Shown here: in pieces, positions 1-8,485 of the stretch
How the letters are laid out: the number at the start of each line of letters is the position of its first letter
How positions within the stretch are numbered: position 1 is the stretch's first letter
NCBI GenBank assembly: GCA_044341025.1
Contig: JBIISM010000017.1
Location: forward strand, 1 to 44,307
Origin: JABMMZ01 sp044341025
Lineage (GTDB): Bacteria > Bacteroidota > Bacteroidia > NS11-12g > UBA955
Reading direction: 5' to 3'
DNA length: 44,307 nucleotides
Notes under the pieces: generated by a model
Told to the model about the DNA's origin: nothing
Database searches by the model: none
Seen by the model: only the letters and a program-made list of their open reading frames with translations
Translations under genes and position numbers: made by a program

Positions 1-63
1 GAAGTTAAGCCCCGTAGCGCAGATGATACTTGTGTTAAAACTGGGAAAGTATGTCGTTGCCAA
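1..63 (+). rRNA. rrf: 5S ribosomal RNA, 3' part only
   Basis: The first bases (GAAGTTAAGCCCCGTAGCGC) are the conserved loop C/helix region of bacterial 5S rRNA, and GGGAAAGTATGTCGTTGCCA matches the 3' helix. The 5' half lies outside the window. A strong terminator follows directly, so this is the end of a ribosomal RNA operon transcribed on the plus strand. The exact 3' end is estimated to within a few bases. Confidence 0.9.
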
Positions 64-70
64 ATTTATT

Positions 71-106
71 AAAAAACCTTTACTCATTCAGTAAAGGTTT
101 TTTTTA
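71..106 (+). terminator. rRNA operon terminator
   Basis: A perfect 10-bp stem (AACCTTTACT at 75-84, AGTAAAGGTT at 90-99) with a 5-base loop is followed by a run of T. It lies a few bases after the 5S end and is an intrinsic terminator for the ribosomal RNA transcript. Confidence 0.9.
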
Positions 107-258
107 TGCCCAATTTTTATGCTCGGTTGGTATTAATACTTACTTTATTTTTAACCGTTTGAAGTCTAGTTTTTACTTTTTGAGATAGACTCTATAGATT
201 TAAACTAAACTTATTCCCACACTTTTTTTTAATCAATTTTTTATCTCATTTTTGCAGC

Positions 259-1896
259 ATGCATTTACCAATTTCTCAACTCATTCAAGCCAATAAAGAC
301 AGAAAATTCTTCTTTAACTTTAATGAAAATCCTAAAGCATATTCTGAAGAAGAAGCTGCTAAAGGTTTATTGGCTTTTCAAACCAGTTTGAATACCAATT
401 ACGATTTACCTGCAAATCCTAATTCAGTTGCGCGTTGTGGTGAAGAGGTTTCTCCATATTTACAAACTGGCTTGGGTATTCATTACCCATTATTAGATGC
501 TGATACTTTGGTCAGCAACGGTCTAGCGGCTTTTAAAACATGGAAGCAAACAAGTCTTGACCAAAGATTTGAAATTTTATATGCCTCCTTGGAAAATGTT
601 AGCAAACGATTCTTCGAAATGGCCTATGCAACCATGCATACCACCGGTCAAAGTTTCTTAATGAGTTTTCAAGCTTCCGGACCACATGCATGCGACCGTT
701 CTCTTGAAGTTATGGTGGCTGGTTACGAACAAATGTCTTATTATCCTCAAGCAATTGATTGGGTTAAAAATATGGGTAAGTTCGATTTAACCTTGCATAA
801 AACATATAAGCCAGTTTCTAAAGGTTTAGGGTTAATTATTGGGTGTTCAACTTTCCCTACATGGAATACTGTTCCTGGTCTTTACGCCGACTTAATTACT
901 GGAAATGCTGCAATTGTAAAACCACATCCAAAAGCAGTTTATCCAATTGCTATTTTTATTGAAGAACTTCAAAAGGTTCTTATTGAGAATGGGCTTGATC
1001 CCAATACTGTGCAATTGGCAGCGGACGAAAGCAGCAATCCCGTGACTAAAAAACTGGCGGAACATCCGAGTGTAACCCTAATCGACTACACGGGTGGTTC
1101 TGCCTTTGGTAACTACATCGAATCATTAGGTAAAACTTGTTTCACTGAAAAGGCGGGCATTAACTCTGTTATACTTGACTCTTGCAAAAACATTGATGCG
1201 GTTGCCCAAAATATCGCATTCTCAATATCGCTTTATTCTGGTCAAATGTGCACAGCACCTCAAAATATTTACATTTCAAAAACGGGTGTAGAAACACCTG
1301 AGGGTACAATTTCATTTGAAGATGCTAAAGCCAAAATTAGCAATGCCATTAAAACGCTTATGGAAAACCCAAAGGCAGCTGCGCCAACGTTGGGAGCTAT
1401 TCAAAATGACTTTACAATCCGTCGCATCCAAGATAAGATAAGCCAACACCAAGCCCAAACAACCAGCATCAATGTGCAGGTTGAAAATGCGGAATTTTCA
1501 ACTGCAAGAATGATGGTTCCAAGTATAATTAGCACGACAGCAGCGGATGAGAAAACCTATATGGAAGAATGTTTTGGTCCTTTGATTTTCATCATCGAAA
1601 CCGATACATTCCAACAGTCACTTTCTATTGTAAAAAATAGCGCTCAGCAACACGGGGCTATTACCTGCTTGGCTTATACCATTTCGGAAGATAAAATGAA
1701 GGAGATTGAAGATGAAATGAACAGTGCTTTTACACCCGTTTCTTTCAACTTTACAGGTGCAGCATTTGTAAACCAACACGCAGCTTTTAGCGATCTTCAC
1801 GTGAGTGGTGGCAACCCTGCAGGTAACGCCACATTTACCAATGCAGACTTTATAAACAAACGTTATATATGGATAGGCAATAGATATATGTTGTAA
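259..1896 (+). CDS. paaN: PaaN-type aldehyde dehydrogenase
   Basis: A 545-residue protein of the aldehyde dehydrogenase superfamily, closest by length and motifs to the PaaN family linked to aerobic phenylacetate degradation, where it would oxidise a ring-cleavage aldehyde using NAD(P). The cofactor-binding region (GLIIGCSTFPTWNTVPG, about residue 195) is followed by EKAGINSVILDS, holding the general-base Glu, and by GQMCTAPQN with the catalytic Cys at residue 331. It has no hydratase domain, unlike PaaZ. No other paa gene is in the window, so the pathway role is inferred from the family. The start is supported by a promoter-like CATTTTTG only 4 bases upstream of the ATG. It is monocistronic, because the next gene has its own promoter. 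Confidence 0.8.
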   Translation: MHLPISQLIQANKDRKFFFNFNENPKAYSEEEAAKGLLAFQTSLNTNYDLPANPNSVARCGEEVSPYLQTGLGIHYPLLDADTLVSNGLAAFKTWKQTSLDQRFEILYASLENVSKRFFEMAYATMHTTGQSFLMSFQASGPHACDRSLEVMVAGYEQMSYYPQAIDWVKNMGKFDLTLHKTYKPVSKGLGLIIGCSTFPTWNTVPGLYADLITGNAAIVKPHPKAVYPIAIFIEELQKVLIENGLDPNTVQLAADESSNPVTKKLAEHPSVTLIDYTGGSAFGNYIESLGKTCFTEKAGINSVILDSCKNIDAVAQNIAFSISLYSGQMCTAPQNIYISKTGVETPEGTISFEDAKAKISNAIKTLMENPKAAAPTLGAIQNDFTIRRIQDKISQHQAQTTSINVQVENAEFSTARMMVPSIISTTAADEKTYMEECFGPLIFIIETDTFQQSLSIVKNSAQQHGAITCLAYTISEDKMKEIEDEMNSAFTPVSFNFTGAAFVNQHAAFSDLHVSGGNPAGNATFTNADFINKRYIWIGNRYML

Positions 1897-1920
1897 CGAG
1901 TATTGTATTGAAATCTTTGT

Positions 1921-1928
1921 TAAATTTG
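1921..1928 (+). promoter_or_regulatory. -7 element of the YceI gene
   Basis: TAAATTTG matches the Bacteroidota -7 consensus TAnnTTTG exactly and ends 9 bases before the ATG at 1938. It lies inside a possible in-frame N-terminal extension and so argues for the downstream start. I did not find a convincing -33 TTTG at the usual spacing. Confidence 0.55.
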
Positions 1929-1937
1929 TACCCATAT

Positions 1938-2603
1938 ATGAAAAAAGTATTTTTAATATTTTCTGTTGCAGCTCTATTTGCAGCCTGCAGCAATTCAGGA
2001 AATCAAGCTACTGATGCCACTGCAGTAAGTGCAGATTCAACAGGGGTAAATTACGTCGTTGATGCTGCTGCATCAACCATCAGCTGGGAAGCCTTCAAAA
2101 TTGTAGGTGGACACCAAGGTACCATCGGTTTAACTGAAGGTAACTTCAACATTAAAGATGGTAATATTCTTTCAGGTGGTTTTACCATCAACATGTTAAC
2201 CATGGCTAATACAGATATTCCGGTTGGTCCTGATAGCATGAACTATAAGTTGGTAGGACATTTAACCTCACCTGACTTTTTTGACGTTGCTAAGTACCCA
2301 ACAGGTAAATTCGAAATAACCTCAGTTATGCCATTAACAGCAGATGCTGATGGAAACACCCACACAATCAGCGGTAACCTTACCATTAAAGATTCTGTTA
2401 AAAACATCACTTTCCCTGCGAAAGTAGCCATCAATGGTGATGAATTAACTGCAGAAGGTACTGCTACGGTTAACAGACTGCAATTTGGTATTGTTTACAA
2501 TTCAGTTTCTGTTTCTCCAGCAGCTTTGTTGAAGAAAATAGGCGATAACGCAATCAAAGATGAATTGAGTATCAAAATCGCTTTGAAAGCTAAAAAAGGA
2601 TAA
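1938..2603 (+). CDS. YceI-family lipoprotein
   Basis: A 221-residue exported protein. The N-terminus is a lipoprotein signal with lipobox LFAAC (Cys17), then a Ser/Ala/Thr-rich linker and a YceI/lipocalin-like domain (about residues 35-220). The domain opens with VNYVVDAAASTISWEAFKIVGGHQGTI-type sequence and contains the family's HLTSPDFFDVAKYP segment. YceI proteins form an antiparallel barrel that binds long polyisoprenoid or amphiphilic ligands; here it would be a membrane-anchored binder at the periplasmic or surface side. A longer frame opens at 1908, but the ATG at 1938 gives the clean signal peptide and follows a -7 element. A terminator follows the gene. The ligand is unknown. Confidence 0.9.
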   Translation: MKKVFLIFSVAALFAACSNSGNQATDATAVSADSTGVNYVVDAAASTISWEAFKIVGGHQGTIGLTEGNFNIKDGNILSGGFTINMLTMANTDIPVGPDSMNYKLVGHLTSPDFFDVAKYPTGKFEITSVMPLTADADGNTHTISGNLTIKDSVKNITFPAKVAINGDELTAEGTATVNRLQFGIVYNSVSVSPAALLKKIGDNAIKDELSIKIALKAKKG

Positions 2604-2640
2604 TTAAGTTTTATCATTTGAAATTCATTTTTAAATTTGA

Positions 2641-2673
2641 AAAAAGCCCCACCTTTCTCGGTGGGGTTTTTTG
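2641..2673 (+). terminator. terminator after the YceI gene
   Basis: Stem CCCCACC (2648-2654) and GGTGGGG (2661-2667) with loop TTTCTC, preceded by an A run and followed by a T run. It ends the YceI transcript and could work in both directions. Confidence 0.9.
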
Positions 2674-2783
2674 TTGTTCAATGTTTTCGGCGCTTTTGCT
2701 TTGCCTAATACTTTTTTGACTTAATTTTAGTATCATTGCAATTCAAAATTTGAATAAATAATTCGAAACCAAAAGTCAAGTTT

Positions 2784-3563
2784 TTGCCTCGAATATCATA
2801 TTCAATAGAAAAACCATTAAAGCATGTAATCTATTTACTACAAGTACCAATGGAAACAGGGAGTAAAAAACATATTATAGCTGAACGTTATTTAGAGACT
2901 GGAGTGGCAGAAAGCCTATCTAATTTGTTTGTTTCTAATTATCCTGCATTTAAAGTACTCTCTTTATATGCAGATTTGAGCAAACGTTTAATTGCCTATA
3001 AAATTTTGCATCAGTCTGAGGGTATTAACGACCCATGGTTTGCTGCTGGATTTAAAGACATAATTACGGTCGATTTTAATCTTGAGTACAGTTTGGTGCC
3101 AATACAGTTTTCTGACAACAGTTCTAGCTTCTCTAATTCAACTGGATTTCAAATACAAGGAGATAAAATAATTTCTTCTAATCACTTTGTATATGGCATT
3201 GCCGAATACAATGCTTTGATATTGGAGTCCAGCAAAGTGTATTTGTTTAAGCTTGATAACATATTAACTGTCATGATTTTTAAAGATAAATCCTGCGTAT
3301 TCTCGAATTACTTTGTTTGTCAAAACGAAACGGAAATATTGTATTTTGTCCTTAGCGCCCTTGAATCATCTGATTGCGCACAAGATGAGGCAAATGTGTT
3401 TTTAGATTACCATTTGGCAAGCAATGGGTCTGCTAAGCAGTTTTTAAGTCCGTATTTCAAATCGATTTCTAATTTAAGGATGGAAAATGATTTGTTGGAT
3501 GAGGAAATCTTAGATTTGCCCGAGTTGTTGTTTATCAACCACGCCATGTCTCTATGCGTATAA
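2784..3563 (+). CDS. DUF3822 family protein
   Basis: A 259-residue (from a TTG) or about 237-residue (from ATG at 2850) soluble protein. It resembles DUF3822, a Bacteroidota family of unknown function normally encoded just before rsmD. The family-like segment NYFVCQNETEILYFVLSALE lies near residue 175. No catalytic motif is apparent. The stop overlaps the rsmD start by 10 bases, so the two are probably translationally coupled. The start is uncertain: no ATG exists near 2784, and the TTG follows an AT-rich promoter-like stretch. Confidence 0.7.
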   Translation: MPRISYSIEKPLKHVIYLLQVPMETGSKKHIIAERYLETGVAESLSNLFVSNYPAFKVLSLYADLSKRLIAYKILHQSEGINDPWFAAGFKDIITVDFNLEYSLVPIQFSDNSSSFSNSTGFQIQGDKIISSNHFVYGIAEYNALILESSKVYLFKLDNILTVMIFKDKSCVFSNYFVCQNETEILYFVLSALESSDCAQDEANVFLDYHLASNGSAKQFLSPYFKSISNLRMENDLLDEEILDLPELLFINHAMSLCV

Positions 3564-4102
3564 TTCACGGAAAGTACCAAGGATTTCAATTTCCTGCATT
3601 TCACGGCGACAATACCAGGCCAACCAGCGATCTTGTTAAAGAAAGTTTGTTTAATATACTTGATGCGCAAATTGATCTAGAAGGTATTGCTGTAATCGAC
3701 CTTTTTGCAGGTACTGGTAACATCGGCTTAGAGTGCCTTTCAAGAGGCGCATCTCAGCTAATTAGCGTGGACCATATGCTGCAAAATGTAAAATATATGG
3801 ATGCATTGAAGAAGAATTTAAATATCCCTGAATGGCAAATATTTAAAATGGATGCACTTGATTTTGTGGTAAAAAATAAATCTGAGGTCAATTTAATCTT
3901 TGCAGACCCTCCATATGATTATGCCCCCATACACAATCTGGTGCAAGATGTGCTGTCGGCAGATTGGTTTAAGAATAGTAATTCAATCTTTGTGCTAGAG
4001 CATGTCGATCGTTTGGTATTCAAACATAAAAATGTATTTTTGAAGAAGCAATACGGAAATACGTCATTCACTTGTTTCAATTCTGATAAAAACACACTTT
4101 AA
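3554..4102 (+). CDS. rsmD: 16S rRNA (guanine966-N2)-methyltransferase RsmD
   Basis: A 182-residue SAM-dependent methyltransferase that modifies G966 of 16S rRNA. The N-terminal substrate-recognition segment (RIIHGKYQGFQFPAF, with TRPTSDLVKESLFNIL) is typical of RsmD. SAM-binding motif I is DLFAGTGNIGLECLSRGA (near residue 49), and the catalytic motif IV is DPPYDYAP. Length is normal for the family. It overlaps the upstream DUF3822 gene and is 3 bases from coaD, forming a compact operon. Confidence 0.95.
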   Translation: MRIIHGKYQGFQFPAFHGDNTRPTSDLVKESLFNILDAQIDLEGIAVIDLFAGTGNIGLECLSRGASQLISVDHMLQNVKYMDALKKNLNIPEWQIFKMDALDFVVKNKSEVNLIFADPPYDYAPIHNLVQDVLSADWFKNSNSIFVLEHVDRLVFKHKNVFLKKQYGNTSFTCFNSDKNTL

Positions 4103-4105
4103 AAA

Positions 4106-4570
4106 ATGAAAAAAATAGCTTTGTTCCCTGGTTCGTTTGATCCCATTACCAAAGGTCATGTCGATATCATTAAAAAGTCACTTTTGATTTTTGACCAAGT
4201 CGTTATAGGGATAGGAACTAATTCATCAAAAAAGCCATTGTTTACAATTGAACAGAGAATGTCTTGGATTAACGAGGTCTTTAAAGATGAGACCCGTTTA
4301 GATATTCAAATTTACAGCGGGTTGACCATCGAATTTTGCAAGCAGATACATGCGAATTTTATTGTCAGAGGTCTTCGATCTGGTTTAGACTTTGAATACG
4401 AGCAAAGCATAGCCTTTGCAAACAAGGAAATGGAGCCCAGCATTGAAACGGTATTCTTATTGTCAAGCCCTTCTACCTCTAACATTAGCAGTACCATCGT
4501 TCGTGATATTATTATAAATAAGGGCGACTATTCAAAATTCGTTCCCCAGGGCATCGTCTTTAACAATTGA
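4106..4570 (+). CDS. coaD: phosphopantetheine adenylyltransferase CoaD
   Basis: A 154-residue enzyme of coenzyme A synthesis that joins 4'-phosphopantetheine and ATP to give dephospho-CoA. The nucleotidyltransferase signature GSFDPITKGH holds the TxGH motif with His18; RGLRSGLDFEYE and SNISSTIVRDI (the ISSTxxR motif) are also present. Full length. It starts 3 bases after rsmD and is the last gene of that operon. Confidence 0.97.
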   Translation: MKKIALFPGSFDPITKGHVDIIKKSLLIFDQVVIGIGTNSSKKPLFTIEQRMSWINEVFKDETRLDIQIYSGLTIEFCKQIHANFIVRGLRSGLDFEYEQSIAFANKEMEPSIETVFLLSSPSTSNISSTIVRDIIINKGDYSKFVPQGIVFNN

Positions 4571-4607
4571 TTGCTTATTAATTAATATCTAAGTATCTTT
4601 TAATAAA

Positions 4608-4615
4608 TAATTTTG
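4608..4615 (+). promoter_or_regulatory. -7 element of the cupin gene
   Basis: TAATTTTG matches TAnnTTTG and ends 6 bases before the ATG at 4622. It overlaps an in-frame TTG at 4613, which makes that TTG an unlikely start and implies a very short or absent 5' untranslated region. Confidence 0.6.
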
Positions 4616-4621
4616 CAAAAA

Positions 4622-5104
4622 ATGGATTCCAAACTATTAATCGAATCGCTAGAACTAAAGAAGCATCCTGAAGGTGGCTATTATAAAGAAACCTATAGAG
4701 CCGCTGACACCTTAAATAATTTGAATGGTGAGGCAAGAAATATTAGTACTGCAATATTTTATCTTTTAGAGGGTAATGACCGTTCTCACTTTCACCGCAT
4801 TGCAAATGATGAGATGTGGTTTTACCATTCTGGTGTTGCTTTAGATATTCATTGTATTGTTGATGGAGAACTAAAAACAATTCGACTCGGCTTAGATGTC
4901 TCAAATGGTGAGCTTATGCAAGTTGTTATTCCAGCCTATACTTGGTTCGCCTCAAAGATAGTGGACGAAAAGTCCTACGCCCTTTTGAGTTGTGTTGTGG
5001 CGCCGGGCTTTGACTTTAAAGATTTTGAATTGGCTGAAAGAAATCTTTTAATTGAGGAATATCCAAATTTGAATTCAATTATAACCGATTTTACAAGGGC
5101 TTAA
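4622..5104 (+). CDS. DUF985 / cupin_5 family protein
   Basis: A 160-residue single-domain cupin of the DUF985 type. It begins LLIESLELKKHPEGGYYKET, typical of the family. The metal-binding cupin motif is SHFHRIANDEMWFYHSG, followed by the second motif around VVIPAYTWFASK. Structures of this family show a beta barrel; its substrate is not established, though sugar-related roles have been proposed. Transcribed alone from its own promoter and convergent with the SirB1 gene 3 bases downstream. Confidence 0.85.
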   Translation: MDSKLLIESLELKKHPEGGYYKETYRAADTLNNLNGEARNISTAIFYLLEGNDRSHFHRIANDEMWFYHSGVALDIHCIVDGELKTIRLGLDVSNGELMQVVIPAYTWFASKIVDEKSYALLSCVVAPGFDFKDFELAERNLLIEEYPNLNSIITDFTRA

Positions 5105-5107
5105 GTT

Positions 5108-6010
5108 TTAATTTTCCTTGTACTTTAAAACGATGCGGTCGATAAATTCAGCCTCGTATTTTTCTGCAACACTGTAGCTGTTGTATAAATTCATCAACAC
5201 CCTTAATACGATATCCGCATTGGTGCATGGTTGCATAAACTCTGGTTTTTCCTCAAGTTCCATTTCTTTTAAAATGCCTTGCAATTGTTCTTGGTTAAAA
5301 ACACCTCCACCATTATAGGCATTGATGTAAAATATAATATTCCCTTTGGCTTCGCTTCCAATACTTGGTTTGTCATTAAATCCTTCTAAGTTATCCGTTT
5401 CTTCGTCTTCAACATAAGCCATGATGAAATGTTTTGGAAGATTAATGCCATAAACAGGGATATTTAAACGCTGAGCCACCAGCATATAGACAATAGATAA
5501 AGAAATTGGGTTCCCTTTTTTGCTTTGGAGCACTTTGTTAATAAAGCTATTGTCGTGGTGGAGGAAATTTTCTTCGTTACCTTTAAATCCATGCAATTGA
5601 AAAAGGATATAGTTAAGGATTTTTACTTTTTCAAAAGAGGTTAGATCATAGTGAAATTCCAGCCAAGCATCGAGTCTCAGTGTTTCTATTTGTTCAATAA
5701 TTTCTGCTTCTGAAACATCAGGATAGCGAAATTGGCAAATATAAACCAAGGCTTCTAGCAGGTTTTCGCCACCTTTGTTTTTCCAATTAATAATTTGATC
5801 ACCAAAATGACTAATGCGTATGTCGACTATGCATTTCTCCAACCTTGATTGGGTCTCGTGCAAGTCTGTAGATTCATATAAATGGTTTTGTAAAGCCTCG
5901 GTATCGGAATAGGGGAGAGCTGCTAAGGCAGCATATGCAGCTTGCCAAACTTCTTGCTCCGAATCTTCAAGTAGAGATAATAATGCTTTTATTTTTGATG
6001 CTTCTAGCAT
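5108..6010 (-). CDS. SirB1-type transglutaminase-like protein
   Basis: A 300-residue protein of the SirB1 / Transglut_core2 family (COG2912). The core segment FINKVLQSKKGNPISLSIVYMLVAQRLNIPVYGINLPKHFIMAY is diagnostic. The position of the transglutaminase catalytic Cys is occupied by Ser in GNPISLS, as is usual in this family, so it is probably not a canonical protease. The first 100 residues are helical and HEAT-like. The cellular role is unknown. The gene lies downstream of topA on the same strand with an 86-base gap. Confidence 0.8.
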   Translation of the reverse strand: MLEASKIKALLSLLEDSEQEVWQAAYAALAALPYSDTEALQNHLYESTDLHETQSRLEKCIVDIRISHFGDQIINWKNKGGENLLEALVYICQFRYPDVSEAEIIEQIETLRLDAWLEFHYDLTSFEKVKILNYILFQLHGFKGNEENFLHHDNSFINKVLQSKKGNPISLSIVYMLVAQRLNIPVYGINLPKHFIMAYVEDEETDNLEGFNDKPSIGSEAKGNIIFYINAYNGGGVFNQEQLQGILKEMELEEKPEFMQPCTNADIVLRVLMNLYNSYSVAEKYEAEFIDRIVLKYKEN

Positions 6011-6096
6011 GAATCAATCGCTTGTTTTGTTTTATTATTTTCGGCATGCAACGGAAGTAAAACAAAAAGTTTCACAGTCTATTTAATGCAGTAATC

Positions 6097-8472
6097 TTAT
6101 TTCTTGGACTTAGCCTTAGCTTTGGACTTTGCCTTCGCTTTTGGCTTTGCTTTGCCTTCAGCAACTACTTTTGCGCCCTTTTTGCTACTAGGCTTTGCCT
6201 GGCTGCTCACAATTTCCATTACTTGGGCATAAGTCAATGTATCAACCACCGAATCTTTCGGTAATTTATAATTGTTTTTATTGTGTGCAATATAGGGTCC
6301 CCAGCGTCCTTTTAATATTTCCAATTTTTCATCTTCAGGGAATGCACGTATTAATTTTTCAGCCTCAGATTTGATCTTAGCTTCAATGATCTCAACGGCA
6401 TCTTCCATATTGATTTCAAAAATATCTTTGTCTTTTGGTATTGATGCAAACATAGTTCCGTATTTGATGTAAGGACCAAATCTGCCAATTGCTGCTGTCA
6501 CTTTTAGATTTTGGTACTCCCCAATTGCTCTTGGTAGTTTAAATAATTCCAAGGCTTGTTCAAGAGTCAATGTTTCCAATGATTGACCTGCGCGTAAACT
6601 TGCGAATTTTTTTTCTTCATCTTCAGAATCGCCAATTTGTACCAAGGGTCCGTAACGGCCAATTCTTCCACTTATTTGTTTGCCTGATTCAGGGTGTATG
6701 CCAATAATGCGCTCACCTTTAACTCTCTCAGCGTTGGCAAGTGTTTTGTCTACATCCTTATGGAAAGGTGTGTAAAAACCATCTATCATTTTTGTCCAAC
6801 TAATCATGCCTTGTGCGATTTCGTCAAATTCTTTTTCAACATTGGCAGTAAAGCTATAATCCATGATATCACTAAAGTGTTCGTTTAAGAAATCGGTTAC
6901 CAATGTGCCAATATCAGTAGGGAATAATTTGCTTTTTTCTACACCCGTATTTTCAGTTGCTGTCTTTACTTTTATTTCGCCGTCTTTTAATAAAGCCGTT
7001 TGGTAATTCCTAGGGGTTCCCTCGCGGTTGTCTTTAATTACATAGCCTCTTTTTTGAACTGTAGAAATGGTAGGTGCATAGGTCGATGGTCTGCCAATCC
7101 CCAATTCCTCAAGTTTTTTAACCAAACTTGCTTCTGTATACCTAGGTGCCGGGCGGCTAAATCGTTGCTCAGAAACCATTTGGATTAAATTCAACTGCTC
7201 ACCTTCTGACAGTGGCGGCAATAAGCCAGCATCTTCGTCTTCATCTTCTTCGTCCTTGCCCTCAAGGTACACTTTCAAAAAGCCATCAAATTTGATGATT
7301 TCACCTTCGGCTCGCATAAATTGATTTGCCTTACTTACATTGATGTCTACAACTGTGCGTTCTAGTTCTGCATTGGCCATTTGGCTTGCTATTGAACGCT
7401 TCCATATCAATTCATATAAACGAACTTCTTGAGCTTCAGCACCAGCGGTATGGTTCTCAAAATAGGTCGGTCGAATGGCTTCGTGGGCTTCTTGAGCACT
7501 TGCGTTTTTTGTGGTGTAATTTCTAGGAGCACTATATTGTGGACCGTATGCTCTGTTGATTTCTGCGGCCGCACCAATAATGGCTGTCTGCGACAAATTA
7601 ACTGAGTCGGTTCTCATATAGGTGATGTGTCCCGCTTCATAAAGCTTTTGAGCCAGTAACATGGTTTTTGCAACTGGGTAACCAAGTTTTCTGCTGGCTT
7701 CTTGTTGTAAGGTACTGGTTGTAAAAGGAGCAGCAGCTTTTCTTTGCGCTGGTTTTACCTCAATATTGCTGATGGTGAAATTGCTTTCAGAAGCCGCTTT
7801 TAAAAAATCAAGGGCTTCTTGTTCTGTTTTAAAACGTTGAGGAAGTTCGGCTTTAATGTGTTTATTGCTTCCGATTTTGGTGTATTCAGCCGTGATTCTA
7901 TAATCGCTAACTGAATTAAATTGATTCACTTCTCTTTCACGCTCAACAATCAACCTAACGGCAACAGATTGAACTCTGCCGGCAGATAGTGATGGCTTAA
8001 CTTTTTTCCATAAAACAGGAGACAATTCAAAGCCCACAAGTCTGTCAAGTATACGACGGGCCTGCTGTGCATCAACCAATGCCTTGTCAATTTTACGTGG
8101 ATTTTTTATAGCATTTTCAATGGCGGGCTTTGTTATTTCATGGAAAACAATGCGTTTGGTGTTTTCTTCTTTCAGTCCAAGCACTTCAAATAGATGCCAA
8201 GATATGGCTTCTCCTTCGCGGTCCTCATCCGATGCCAGCCAAACCATTTCACTTTCTTTAGCTAGTTTTTTAAGTTCAGCTACAACTTTTACTTTATCAG
8301 GTGAAACAATGTAATTCGGTTTAAATCCGTTCGCTACATCAATGGCATTGTCGCCTTTATCTAAGTCGCGAATGTGTCCGAAGCTTGATCGCACTGTATA
8401 GTCTTTACCAAGAAATTTCTCAATGGTTTTGGCTTTTGCAGGCGACTCAACAATTACTAAGTTTTTTGTCAT
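6097..8472 (-). CDS. topA: DNA topoisomerase I
   Basis: A 791-residue type IA topoisomerase that relaxes negative supercoils. The TOPRIM domain starts at once (LVIVESPAKAKTIEKFLG) and carries the acidic DEDREGEAISWH motif. The active-site Tyr lies in ITYMRTDSVNLS. The C-terminus has several TopA repeat units (RIGRYGPLVQIG, IGRFGPYIKYG, GRWGPYIAHN) and ends in a Lys/Ala tail from about residue 760 that probably binds DNA. A longer frame opens at 8496, but the ATG at 8472 puts the TOPRIM motif at the normal distance. It lies 13 bases after the M43 protease gene on the same strand. Confidence 0.97.
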   Translation of the reverse strand: MTKNLVIVESPAKAKTIEKFLGKDYTVRSSFGHIRDLDKGDNAIDVANGFKPNYIVSPDKVKVVAELKKLAKESEMVWLASDEDREGEAISWHLFEVLGLKEENTKRIVFHEITKPAIENAIKNPRKIDKALVDAQQARRILDRLVGFELSPVLWKKVKPSLSAGRVQSVAVRLIVEREREVNQFNSVSDYRITAEYTKIGSNKHIKAELPQRFKTEQEALDFLKAASESNFTISNIEVKPAQRKAAAPFTTSTLQQEASRKLGYPVAKTMLLAQKLYEAGHITYMRTDSVNLSQTAIIGAAAEINRAYGPQYSAPRNYTTKNASAQEAHEAIRPTYFENHTAGAEAQEVRLYELIWKRSIASQMANAELERTVVDINVSKANQFMRAEGEIIKFDGFLKVYLEGKDEEDEDEDAGLLPPLSEGEQLNLIQMVSEQRFSRPAPRYTEASLVKKLEELGIGRPSTYAPTISTVQKRGYVIKDNREGTPRNYQTALLKDGEIKVKTATENTGVEKSKLFPTDIGTLVTDFLNEHFSDIMDYSFTANVEKEFDEIAQGMISWTKMIDGFYTPFHKDVDKTLANAERVKGERIIGIHPESGKQISGRIGRYGPLVQIGDSEDEEKKFASLRAGQSLETLTLEQALELFKLPRAIGEYQNLKVTAAIGRFGPYIKYGTMFASIPKDKDIFEINMEDAVEIIEAKIKSEAEKLIRAFPEDEKLEILKGRWGPYIAHNKNNYKLPKDSVVDTLTYAQVMEIVSSQAKPSSKKGAKVVAEGKAKPKAKAKSKAKAKSKK

Positions 8473-8485
8473 TATAGGTTTGGAA